A stretch of 5,836 nucleotides of DNA from an uncultured Collinsella sp. (GCA_958415665.1 CATYZK010000056.1:1-5836); one strand, 5' to 3'. Numbered from the stretch's first letter, positions 1 through 5,363 are shown. Translations and numbers: made by a program. The notes: a model not told the origin generated them from the sequence alone.

Positions 1-56
1 GCTCTGTGGTGGGGCGGGCTTTTTGACGCTTCAGCAGCCCACGCCTATTTCTTTAA

Positions 57-97
57 CTTATATATTTATATAAAAGGGGAATTGACATGAAGTCAAT
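57..97 (-). promoter_or_regulatory. Possible leftward promoter overlapping repeat 1, with AT-rich palindrome
   Basis: On the minus strand, repeat 1 supplies TTGACT (96-91), a 5 of 6 match to a -35 box. TATATA follows at 72-67 after an 18-base spacer (TTATAT at 73-68 gives 17). The -10 region lies in an AT-rich palindrome (TTATATA-TT-TATATAA, 57-72). A repressor bound to repeat 1 would cover the -35 box. The promoter would drive a gene to the left of the window. The same palindrome could instead be an unwinding element of an origin. Confidence 0.4.
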
Positions 98-253
98 TTT
101 GCAACTTGTCTACCTGCAGATATGCGGAATTGGATGCCCCCCTTTTGAGGGTGGGTTTAAATTGACATGAGGTCAACCGAAATTGACATGAAGTCAATTT
201 TTATTGACATGAAGTCAATCCTTTCTAGTGTTAGATATTGACATGAGGTCAAT
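81..253. repeat. Array of five 17-bp dyad repeats (operator or iteron array)
   Basis: Five copies of ATTGACATGARGTCAAT lie at 81-97, 161-177, 182-198, 203-219 and 237-253. Each is a dyad with 6-bp arms (ATTGAC / GTCAAT) around a 5-base centre, ATGAA in copies 1, 3 and 4 and ATGAG in copies 2 and 5. Copy 2 ends in C instead of T. Copies 2, 3 and 4 start exactly 21 bp apart, two helical turns, so bound dimers would sit on the same DNA face; copy 5 is 34 bp on and copy 1 is 80 bp before. This is the pattern of a cooperative repressor operator, a partition centromere or replication iterons. The cognate protein is not evident; the HTH proteins of this window or an off-window regulator are candidates. 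Confidence 0.85.
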
Positions 254-411
254 TATTAACCCTGCCTTTTTTGCAATGAAAAAGCCTTGCGCCCATATCG
301 TCTGCGCCGCTGATGCGGTCGCTTCAGGTCGAGCCCGCAACATGCCGCGAATGTAGGAATGTCAGCGCGAAGGGCTAATATCTAGATAGGGGATTAGAGA
401 AAGGCAACATC

Positions 412-1590
412 ATGGATGAAAACAACCTCAACACTCAAGACGGCCAGGGCCCGAATCTCGTACCCGATGGAGGCGATGGCAACAAGTTGCCCCTGAAGCG
501 CAAGATCGCCATCGGCGCGACCGTCGCGCTCGTTGTCGCCGGGCTCGGACTCGGCGGCGCATGGGCTACCGGCGCCTTCGCACCCAAGTCCGAGATCACC
601 AAAATCGAGGCCGACAGCGGCAACAACAAGAAGCAGGTCTCGGAAAAGACCGACCAAACCGTCGACTGGACCGTCAAGATCGAGGCCGAGGGCGTGACGG
701 CCGACTCATCGCCCCTCATCACCCGCTACGTCTGCACCGACGGCGCCGATGAGGGTGTCGAGTTCTACCATGCCACATCCGCATCCGACGCCATCGAGGG
801 CAAGGACAGCGTGCGCCTCACCGAGGGCACCTGGGAGATCACCGCGATCCCCATCATCAACCCCGACGGCTCCATCACCACGCCCGCCGGCGGCGGCGAG
901 CAGGCCGTCTCGGGCGACCAGAAGGGCTCCGGCTCCACCGAGTTCACCGGCGAGACGAAGCCCGCCGAGAACGTGACCCAGGACGATATCGACAAGGTAC
1001 TCGACAAGGTGAACGAGGCCATCTCCAAGGGCGACGGCACGCTCACGGGGGATGCCGGCAAGGACGTGGTGAACAAGGTCACGGACAACGCCTCCAAGGC
1101 ACCTGCCGCCGACAAGGAGAAGGTCGAGGAGAAGAAGGACGCCGCGACCGATAGCGCCGTGAAGGCAGAGGACAAGAAGACCGATGCGGCAAAGCCGTCA
1201 ACTGGCTCTGGCTCCGCGCCGTTAAAATCTGACTCCAAGCCCTCTTCCGGCTCCTCCAGCAAGCCGTCCCATGAGCATACGTGGCAGGCGCAGTACCGCA
1301 ACGACCCCGTATACGAGACTCGCACTCGTACTGTTGTGGACCAAGACGCATGGGATGAGACTGTTAATGCAAACTATGATGAATTTAGATTCTCTGATGG
1401 CTATGTAACGACTTCTCTCGCAGATGCTATTAACCATCAGGATAATACCGGGTGCTCTTACTCTATTTACACACCACAAGTAACTATTCACCATGACGCC
1501 GTTACGCATGAGGAACAATATCAGGTGCAGACTGGGACCAAACAGGTGCTCACCGGCTACCGCTGCTCCGGCTGTGGTGCCACGAAATAG
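412..1590 (+). CDS. Membrane-anchored surface protein with Cys/His-rich C-terminal end, function unknown
   Basis: A 392-residue protein. Start ATG at 412 has AAAGG (400-404) 7 bases upstream. Residues 1-31 are polar and end in KLPLKRK; residues 32-53 form a hydrophobic segment, either an N-terminal anchor or an uncleaved signal, so most of the chain should lie outside the cell. Residues about 84-155 look like a compact beta-rich domain. Residues 185-286 are a low-complexity Lys/Asp/Ala then Ser/Pro/Gly linker, typical of a stalk through the cell wall. The C-terminal domain (287-392) has HEH at 287-289, HH at 360-361, H366 and a CxxC pair (C385, C388), which could bind metal. No LPxTG motif or sorting tail is present. 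GC falls to about 43% in 1321-1500, against over 65% in much of the 5' part, so the C-terminal domain may have been exchanged. The family was not recognised. It is probably cargo: adhesion, exclusion or host interaction are all possible, none shown. Confidence 0.8.
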   Translation: MDENNLNTQDGQGPNLVPDGGDGNKLPLKRKIAIGATVALVVAGLGLGGAWATGAFAPKSEITKIEADSGNNKKQVSEKTDQTVDWTVKIEAEGVTADSSPLITRYVCTDGADEGVEFYHATSASDAIEGKDSVRLTEGTWEITAIPIINPDGSITTPAGGGEQAVSGDQKGSGSTEFTGETKPAENVTQDDIDKVLDKVNEAISKGDGTLTGDAGKDVVNKVTDNASKAPAADKEKVEEKKDAATDSAVKAEDKKTDAAKPSTGSGSAPLKSDSKPSSGSSSKPSHEHTWQAQYRNDPVYETRTRTVVDQDAWDETVNANYDEFRFSDGYVTTSLADAINHQDNTGCSYSIYTPQVTIHHDAVTHEEQYQVQTGTKQVLTGYRCSGCGATK

Positions 1591-1846
1591 GCTCGAAGCG
1601 GATAGACGGACTGGCTTCATGGAACCAGTTTTGAATTTGCTCCATGCCATATCGCTCCTCGGCCGATTTGGCTTTGCTCTGTTCCTTGTAATCCGTCCAG
1701 GACACTTCGGGAAGAGGACATGTCTTTATAGGGGAGTCGGGCTGTTCGTGCTGCTTGGTGCACTCCTGCGCCTGGCTCGCGATATCCTGCCATATCTTGT
1801 CGGCCTGACATAGGCCTTTATCGCAGCATCCAGTGGGCGGTCGCAT
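1550..1846 (-). CDS. Small hypothetical protein or gene remnant
   Basis: A 98-residue leftward frame from ATG 1846-1844 to TGA at 1552-1550. Codon third positions over about 1600-1805 are strongly G/C-rich in this frame, as in host-like genes, while the opposite-strand frame lacks that bias; this is the main reason to keep it. The product is polar, with Cys at residues 7, 8, 13, 29 and 43, and reads as a soluble helical segment. No ribosome binding site precedes the ATG. The start lies just beyond the terminator of the leftward operon, and the 3' end overlaps the last 41 bases of the convergent surface-protein gene. It could be a remnant whose 5' part was lost, or an operon gene reached only by read-through. 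No family recognised. Confidence 0.35.
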   Translation of the reverse strand: MRPPTGCCDKGLCQADKIWQDIASQAQECTKQHEQPDSPIKTCPLPEVSWTDYKEQSKAKSAEERYGMEQIQNWFHEASPSIRFEPISWHHSRSSGSR

Positions 1847-1866
1847 GGCAATTGGATACTCGTTAT

Positions 1867-1901
1867 TTAAAAGGGGTCCCGCCCTTAATGAGCGGGGCCC
1901 C
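1867..1901 (-). terminator. Rho-independent terminator of the leftward three-gene operon
   Basis: The stem GGGGTCCCGC (1873-1882) pairs with GCGGGGCCCC (1892-1901), 10 bp with one G-T pair and a 9-base loop. In leftward transcripts it is followed by TTTTAAATAA, the U-rich side; the rightward side has no T-run directly after the stem. It lies about 25 bases beyond the stop of the gene at 1926-2411. It may also stop some rightward transcription from the surface-protein gene. Confidence 0.8.
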
Positions 1902-1925
1902 TGCCTTGTCGCGGTCTTTGTTTTA

Positions 1926-2411
1926 TTAATTCCAGCCCTTTGCCTCGGCAGCCTTGAGAACGGCGGCGTATCGCAGCTGCAGGACACCATCTACCGTGTC
2001 AATTAGGCCGCGTCGCAATAGTGCATTCTTCGTTCGTGACATGCTGTCGCATCCAACGCCGAAGAACTGGGCCAAATCCTGGTTGGATTTCTTTAGTCCA
2101 CAAATGGAGTACCCCTTGCGGACGCCGATACGTTCGTAGCGCAATATCTCGAGCATGAGCTCAAGTTCAAGCTTGCCGCTCGCTGCAAGGTATAACCATC
2201 GATTGCTCTTGTCCGCGCGAAGTCGCGCTTTTGCGGATAGTTCGGCCCCGCTTGCCACGGCGCTTAGTTGTGGCGGTTCGGAGCCGCTGAGCTGTGCATA
2301 CCGTTCGCGTGATATAGTATTTTCAATACGAATCGCACCTTTCACGGTGCTTGACGCCGACGGAATCGCTACTTCCGGCGGCGTTTCTTTTTGGGGCGGG
2401 TCCTCATCCAC
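1926..2411 (-). CDS. Small winged-helix-like DNA-binding protein, possible replication initiator or regulator
   Basis: A 161-residue protein starting with GTG (2411-2409). The start is fixed by AAGGAGG (2426-2420) 8 bases upstream, which lies inside the end of the preceding gene; that gene stops at 2414, so the two are almost certainly translated together. Residues 1-65 are polar and probably disordered. From about 70 there is a helical block (WLYLAASGKLELELMLEIL), then a helix-turn-helix signature at about 108-137 (SNQDLAQFFGVG then SMSRTKNALLRRGLI) and a wing-like DTVDGVLQLRY. This is the general form of winged-helix regulators and of the N-terminal domains of some replication initiators. 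No nickase, helicase or primase motif is seen. It is the last gene before the terminator. Function beyond DNA binding is inferred. Confidence 0.7.
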   Translation of the reverse strand: MDEDPPQKETPPEVAIPSASSTVKGAIRIENTISRERYAQLSGSEPPQLSAVASGAELSAKARLRADKSNRWLYLAASGKLELELMLEILRYERIGVRKGYSICGLKKSNQDLAQFFGVGCDSMSRTKNALLRRGLIDTVDGVLQLRYAAVLKAAEAKGWN

Positions 2412-2413
2412 GG

Positions 2414-2836
2414 TTAACGCCTCCTTTTCTTTTTGGGGCGCCCGCCACGGGTTCCGCCCACAATCATTTTTCCGTGCCTAACAAATTCTGACTCGATTGC
2501 CGGCATATATAGCAATCCATCAGTGCCAATAAAGACGAGTCCTGCGGCGATTAACGCGTTAACGTGCTCAGCTGCGATAGTCGACTTGCTGCGCGATCCA
2601 TATAGCTGCGATGCGAGTAGCTCGTTGTCTGCTGGCAATGAGTGACCTGGAGCCGATGATGCGAGTGAGCACATTGCGAGCCATACGCCTATATCTGTGT
2701 ATGTTCTGTCGCCGCGAGCTGCATACAGCTGCTTGAGTTCGTGGGCGTTTGTTATCGGCAGCTCGATTCGTAGCGAGGGCAGCTGTACGTTCCATGCGGC
2801 TTCGATCGCTTCATCGTCACTGATGGCGCGTCCCAT
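2414..2836 (-). CDS. Small winged-helix-like DNA-binding protein with basic C-terminal tail
   Basis: A 140-residue protein when started at ATG 2836-2834. This start is preferred over an upstream in-frame ATG at 2866 because AAAGGTG (2850-2844) lies at good spacing, and because its A is shared with the stop of the preceding gene (TAATG, 1-base overlap), the usual form of translational coupling. Residues 47-62 (TDIGVWLAMCSLASSA) look like a helix; residues about 69-110 give a winged-helix pattern (ADNELLASQLYGSRSKSTIAAE, NALIAAGLVFI, TDGLLYMP). The last 14 residues (GGTRGGRPKKKRRR) are a strongly basic tail fit for DNA contact. Its size and fold resemble the next gene, so the pair may act together as subunits of an initiator or regulator. 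No named family recognised. Confidence 0.7.
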   Translation of the reverse strand: MGRAISDDEAIEAAWNVQLPSLRIELPITNAHELKQLYAARGDRTYTDIGVWLAMCSLASSAPGHSLPADNELLASQLYGSRSKSTIAAEHVNALIAAGLVFIGTDGLLYMPAIESEFVRHGKMIVGGTRGGRPKKKRRR

Positions 2837-3069
2837 TAAGCAGCACCTTTTTCGCGCAGTCCACACACTGCGAGCAAATCATCTCGGTTGAGCTTCCAAC
2901 GACGTCCGATTTGCACGCCGCGGATTTCGCCCCGATCGACCATCCTAAGCAGGTGCTTAGCGCTGATTCCGATTGCTGCTTCGGCTGTCGTGGGCGTGAT
3001 GAGTAGCGGCAGGGTGTCGTACTCGCCTAGGCGGAAACGCTCCAAGATGGCCTCCTCTGATTTATGCAT
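2836..3069 (-). CDS. Excisionase-family helix-turn-helix protein (HTH_17 / MerR-like)
   Basis: A 77-residue protein. ATG at 3069-3067 is chosen because AAAGGAG (3082-3076) lies 6 bases upstream; a TTG at 3075 in the same frame abuts the ribosome binding site and is unlikely. After about 20 acidic/polar residues, residues 22-70 form the small DNA-binding domain of excisionases and MerR-like proteins: LLITPTTAEAAIGISAKHLL (helix-turn-helix), then RMVDRGEIRGVQIGRRWKL (the typical R-G-x-I-x-G-x-x-I/V-G-R-R-W wing) and NRDDLLAVCGL. Known members bend DNA beside integrase sites to favour excision, or act as repressors. It is first in an operon with two winged-helix-like genes rather than beside int, so it may combine excision control with regulation of its own operon. 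Family assignment is firm; the exact role is not. Confidence 0.85.
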   Translation of the reverse strand: MHKSEEAILERFRLGEYDTLPLLITPTTAEAAIGISAKHLLRMVDRGEIRGVQIGRRWKLNRDDLLAVCGLREKGAA

Positions 3070-3168
3070 AATCAACTCCTTTCTAGGCTCTTTGGCCCGT
3101 TAAAGACTGTCCGGTTTATGCCGCTAAAACAAGGCTATGACGGTTATGGCCTCCGTGCGCGTCCGTTT

Positions 3169-3196
3169 GGTGCCAAGGGGTGACAAACGGTGACAA
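3169..3196. repeat. Three phased 8-bp direct repeats, GGTGNCAA
   Basis: GGTGCCAA (3169-3176), GGTGACAA (3179-3186) and GGTGACAA (3189-3196) are spaced exactly 10 bp, about one helical turn. They lie about 100 bp upstream of the excisionase-family gene, beside the hairpin cluster. Small phased repeats of this kind serve as binding sites for Xis-like or MerR-like proteins, as iterons, or as accessory-protein sites in transfer origins. The partner is not shown. Confidence 0.65.
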
Positions 3197-3237
3197 TTTT
3201 GAACAGCAGGGTATTTCGTTTCGTCTAGCTACGCTTT

Positions 3238-3358
3238 CGGGAACGTGGGTTCTCGCCCGCAGGGCGCCGGGTCTTAGGGCAGAGCCCTAACAAGCGCCGA
3301 ACCGTAGGTTTCGGCGTGTACGCTGACGGGAAAAACGCAGTTTTGTACGGCAGCGTAC
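3238..3358. other. Hairpin cluster, candidate origin of transfer or replication
   Basis: Successive inverted repeats: CGGGAAC/GTTCTCG (3238-3255, one G-T pair); GCCC-GCA-GGGC (3255-3265); TTAGGGC-AGA-GCCCTAA (3274-3290), flanked by GGCGC/GCGCC (3263-3267, 3294-3298); CGCCGAACC-GTA-GG-T-TTCGGCG (3295-3316); and GTACGCTG/CAGCGTAC (3318-3325, 3351-3358) enclosing AAAAC-GCA-GTTTT (3332-3344). Transfer origins of Gram-positive mobile elements usually combine an inverted repeat with a nearby nick site. The bases after the third hairpin, CAAGCGCC, loosely resemble the TAAGTGCGCC nick region of MOBQ-type origins. A double-strand origin for rolling-circle replication is an alternative. No relaxase gene is visible in the window. 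Confidence 0.5.
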
Positions 3359-3445
3359 GACTCTTGCGTATTTCAAAAAACTACCCTTACGGTCATTTCG
3401 CCCGATTTCGTCTGTCCCGCTCTAAACGGTGGGTTTCCGTACTCG

Positions 3446-3478
3446 GGCCCGCCTTTCGCCTTCGTCGAAAGGCGGGCC
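3446..3478 (-). terminator. Perfect 13-bp hairpin downstream of the DUF3970-like gene
   Basis: GGCCCGCCTTTCG (3446-3458) and CGAAAGGCGGGCC (3466-3478) pair perfectly over 13 bp around a 7-base loop. It abuts the stop codon (3481-3479) of the leftward gene. There is no T-run on either side, so it is either a U-tract-less terminator, as proposed for high-GC bacteria, or a further structural part of the origin block. Confidence 0.55.
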
Positions 3479-3688
3479 TTACGAGGGGTCGTTTAGGGAT
3501 GCTTTTTCAAGGTTGGCAAGCATCCAGCCCATGACCTTGTCCTCGTCCAATTCGAGATAGATCCGACAGCCTTTCTCGTCCCTGTTGCGACAGGGCTTCG
3601 AGCGCCTGACAACATAGCCCGCCTTCTCCAACTGGTCTGCCAAACAGCTGACCTCAGCAGTTTCGCCGCTTATTCTGAATTCGAGCAT
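3479..3688 (-). CDS. Small DUF3970-like protein, function unknown
   Basis: A 69-residue protein. ATG at 3688-3686 has GGAGG (3699-3695) 6 bases upstream, one of the best ribosome binding sites in the window. The pattern MLEFRISGETAEVSCLADQL, then GYVVRRSKPCRNRD and RIYLELD, resembles the DUF3970 family as I remember it: a beta strand with R-I-S/T-G, a helix, a strand, a Tyr/Pro-Arg-rich turn and a final V/I-Y-L/I-E strand. Such proteins are found on Gram-positive phages and integrative elements; no function is known to me. Its neighbours are int upstream and the hairpin cluster downstream, all read leftward, which marks it as part of the element's core. Family call from memory only. Confidence 0.65.
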   Translation of the reverse strand: MLEFRISGETAEVSCLADQLEKAGYVVRRSKPCRNRDEKGCRIYLELDEDKVMGWMLANLEKASLNDPS

Positions 3689-3770
3689 GGTTCACCTCCG
3701 TCTCATTGTCTGGATAGTCCGAATAGTCTCTATAAGAAACAGCTGTCTAGCTGGTCTTTTGTTTAAATAA

Positions 3771-3787
3771 GAGCCGTTTTTCGGCTC
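3771..3787 (-). terminator. Likely terminator of the integrase gene
   Basis: GAGCCG (3771-3776), loop TTTTT and CGGCTC (3782-3787) form a 6-bp stem. In the leftward direction it is followed by TTATTT, a modest U-rich tail. It lies about 78 bases beyond the int stop. The U-tract is imperfect, so termination may be partial. Confidence 0.5.
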
Positions 3788-3864
3788 AAAAATGGGACCT
3801 CTGGAGCCGATGGACGGTCTTTGCTTTTTCGGGCTAAAAATCGGCATCTGAACGCCGTGTAGCC

Positions 3865-5091
3865 CTATTCTCCAGCTGCCCGCAGCTCCAGTATTTCAGC
3901 GACAGGCGGTGCCGCCGTCATCGTTGCCGCTACAGCATCCATTGCCGTTCGCTTAGCCTCGGCGTTTACGCCCGTGTAGATGTTGAGCGTCATGGCGGCG
4001 TTGGCGTGGCCCAGGAGCGAGGACACGGACTTGATGTCCGTTCCCGCGAGGATCGCTGCAGTGGCGAACGTGTGGCGCAGGTCGTGGAACTTGGGCGGGT
4101 CACCCTCCGAGCCCACCAGCCCCAGCTGTCGAACCGTGACGGCCCAGTGACGCGACAGGCGCTCGGGGGCCATGAACTCGCCGTCGGGACCGCCCAACAC
4201 GAACATCGACTGCTCGAACGGCACGCCTGCCTTAAAGCACTCGGCTCGCGCGGCGGTCAGGCGGCGAGTAAGAATCCCCACGACTTCATCGGGCATGGGG
4301 ATGCTCCTGCGACTCCCGCCGTTTTTCGGCTCTTTCTCGTAATGCCCGTTTTCCCCGAAGCCGATAGATGCCTTGACGTGGAGTATCCTCTGGTCGAAGT
4401 CAACGTTGCGCCACCTGAGCGCGAGTAACTCACCTCGGCGCATGCCCGTGAGCAGAGCGAGGTAGATACCGACGTTTTCGGGGCAATCACGAGCGATGGA
4501 GAGAAATGTGAGCAGCCGTCCGCGCTCGCGCTCATCCAGCGCGTTGGGCTCACGGTGACGGGCTTTGGGCACGCGAACGCAGTCGACGGGGGAGTAGTCG
4601 ATCACGCGGAGCCTGCCGACGGCATCGCGGTATGCGGCTTTGAGAAGCGTCACACTCTTGCGGATGGTGGACGGCTTGTAGCCCTCCTCAACGGCCCAGT
4701 TAATCCAGTTTTGAGCTGCGGATACGTCCAACGAGTCGAATTCGATGCCGCCGATTCTGCGCTCAACGAGTCGCGCGGCACCGCGATAGTCGTAGACGGT
4801 CGAGGACTCAATAGAGCCGGATGCACTGAGCATATCGATATAGCCGTCTAGCAGGTCTTTTACTGTCTTGTGTGCCATGCTGCCGAGTTTGAGCTTCTTT
4901 TGCGCAAGCTCCTCCATCTCCTCGCGCCATTCCCTCAGCTCGGCCTGAGCCGCACGTTTCGATTTGGCGGCCATGACCTTGCTGACCTGACCATATGTCC
5001 CGTCTTGCTTCTTGAACTTCAGACGTCCGCGCCATCCGCCGTTGCGGTATGGCAGCAGGCAGGACGAGGTGTAGTAGCGTTTTGGCTTCAT
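3865..5091 (-). CDS. int: Tyrosine recombinase / phage-type integrase
   Basis: A 408-residue site-specific recombinase, normal length for integrases of Gram-positive integrative elements. Residues about 5-60 form the arm-type DNA-binding domain (YRNGGWRGRLKFKKQDGTYG then KSKRAAQAELREW); residues about 74-165 are the SAM-like core-binding domain; the catalytic domain follows. All expected active-site residues are present: R218 in TGMRRGEL, K256 in EPKNGGSRR, H336 and R339 in FHDLRHTFAT, H362 in LLGHANAAMT and nucleophile Y372 in NIYTG. It should be active. ATG at 5091 has only a weak site (GGGG, 5 bases upstream), but the next Met (residue 40) would remove much of the arm domain. The gene starts about 160 bases from the tRNA-Lys crossover and points away from it, the usual arrangement for tRNA-targeting integrases. 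Weak translation start fits low basal expression. Confidence 0.95.
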   Translation of the reverse strand: MKPKRYYTSSCLLPYRNGGWRGRLKFKKQDGTYGQVSKVMAAKSKRAAQAELREWREEMEELAQKKLKLGSMAHKTVKDLLDGYIDMLSASGSIESSTVYDYRGAARLVERRIGGIEFDSLDVSAAQNWINWAVEEGYKPSTIRKSVTLLKAAYRDAVGRLRVIDYSPVDCVRVPKARHREPNALDERERGRLLTFLSIARDCPENVGIYLALLTGMRRGELLALRWRNVDFDQRILHVKASIGFGENGHYEKEPKNGGSRRSIPMPDEVVGILTRRLTAARAECFKAGVPFEQSMFVLGGPDGEFMAPERLSRHWAVTVRQLGLVGSEGDPPKFHDLRHTFATAAILAGTDIKSVSSLLGHANAAMTLNIYTGVNAEAKRTAMDAVAATMTAAPPVAEILELRAAGE

Positions 5092-5113
5092 CGATACCCC
5101 ACATTCGCGGTGT

Positions 5114-5143
5114 GTACCCGCTGCGTACCGCGCGGAGTACCCG
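5114..5143. repeat. GTACC repeats between int and the att core (candidate integrase arm sites)
   Basis: GTACCCG (5114-5120), GTACCGC (5125-5131) and GTACCCG (5137-5143) recur at 11- and 12-bp spacing, close to one helical turn. A related TGTACGG lies at 5209-5215, nearer the core. Direct repeats of this size beside the crossover are where the N-terminal domain of many tyrosine integrases binds. They also cover the leader of int, so Int binding could repress its own gene. Confidence 0.45.
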
Positions 5144-5251
5144 TGTTGAATAAACCCGCTCAGGCCGTGCAGTCCGTCTAGTCGAACAAAACCGCAGGTC
5201 AGAGTGGGTGTACGGTATCACTGTCCAAGCGTTAAATCAAACGAGGGGCGC

Positions 5252-5293
5252 CTTTTAATCCCAAGGTCCAGGGTTCGAACCCCTGACGGCCCA
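5252..5293 (+). other. Attachment site: 3' half of tRNA-Lys (anticodon TTT)
   Basis: The sequence runs from a complete anticodon loop (CTTTTAA, 5252-5258, anticodon TTT at 5254-5256) through the 3' anticodon strand (TCCCA), variable region (AGGTC), a perfect T arm (CAGGG-TTCGAAC-CCCTG, 5269-5285), the 3' acceptor strand ACGGCCC (5286-5292) and discriminator A5293. CCA is not encoded (CCC follows). Upstream bases do not pair with the anticodon stem or supply GGGCCGT for the acceptor or any D arm, so this is not a working tRNA. A break exactly at the anticodon loop is a classic crossover point for tRNA-targeting tyrosine integrases. The intact tRNA-Lys should be at the other end of the element, outside the window. 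Confidence 0.85.
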
Positions 5294-5307
5294 CCCAAAG
5301 ATTGTTG

Positions 5308-5338
5308 AGACGGTCAACTTCGGTTGGCCGTCTTTTTT
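5308..5338 (+). terminator. Rho-independent terminator of the tRNA-Lys end
   Basis: AGACGGTCAAC (5308-5318), a TTCG tetraloop closed by C-G, and GTTGGCCGTCT (5323-5333) form an 11-bp stem with one G-T pair, followed by six Ts (5333-5338). It lies 15 bases after the tRNA 3' end and would insulate the chromosome from the element. Confidence 0.9.
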
Positions 5339-5351
5339 GTCGCCTTTTCAT

Positions 5352-5363
5352 GGGTTCGAACCC
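5352..5363. repeat. T-arm-like palindrome, copy 2
   Basis: GGGTTCGAACCC is a perfect 12-bp palindrome identical to the core of a tRNA T arm. It comes 13 bases after the first terminator's T-run. No acceptor strand follows directly; a matching one appears 98 bases later at 5462. Confidence 0.7.

Larger units (their letters stand above)
1..411. other. Non-coding leader and regulatory region upstream of the surface-protein gene
   Basis: I see no credible gene in these 411 bases. The left part (57-253) is AT-rich and holds a palindrome and five dyad repeats, listed separately. The part from 254 to 411 has higher GC and contains a small hairpin (CCGC-TGAT-GCGG near 307-318), a poor -10-like TAATAT at 376-381 with no good -35 partner, and the ribosome binding site AAAGG (400-404) for the gene at 412. 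The distance from the repeats to the start codon (about 158 bases) suggests either a long 5' leader or that the repeats serve something other than this gene. The first bases (GGGCGGGCTTTTT, 13-25) could be the 3' half of a terminator lying mostly outside the window; this cannot be tested here. Confidence 0.6.
3070..3478. other. Long non-coding block: operon leader, phased repeats and hairpin cluster
   Basis: This 409-base stretch has no gene with a ribosome binding site or credible product. From right to left it holds a perfect hairpin (3446-3478), an unstructured stretch (3360-3440), a chain of hairpins (3238-3358), three phased repeats (3169-3196) and the leader of the leftward operon (3070-3165). 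No promoter with two convincing boxes could be fixed for that operon. Confidence 0.6.

Noticed and set aside
183..243. TTGACA inside the repeats as -35 boxes of a rightward promoter for the gene at 412
   Set aside because: No acceptable -10 hexamer lies 16-18 bases downstream of any copy on the plus strand.
81..253. CRISPR array
   Set aside because: The units are 17-bp dyads, three with only 4-base gaps and the others at uneven spacing; there are no spacers of uniform length.
765..1351. Long minus-strand frames inside the surface-protein gene
   Set aside because: They are antisense to a gene with a good start and domain structure, have no ribosome binding sites and give Ser/Arg-rich low-complexity products.
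1493..1813. Rightward 106-residue hydrophobic frame
   Set aside because: Weak third-position G/C bias compared with the opposite strand, and its start is buried in the surface-protein gene; it looks like the mirror of a polar leftward protein.
3316..3534. Rightward 72-residue frame in the hairpin block
   Set aside because: No ribosome binding site, and it runs over two strong hairpins and into the 3' end of the opposite gene; any conservation is better explained by the DNA structure.
4808..5221. Minus-strand 137-residue frame overlapping the int start
   Set aside because: Its upstream part lies in the att-proximal non-coding region, and the int frame holds the recognisable domain.
5222..5296. 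Complete tRNA-Lys gene
   Set aside because: The 5' acceptor strand, D arm and 5' anticodon strand are all missing.
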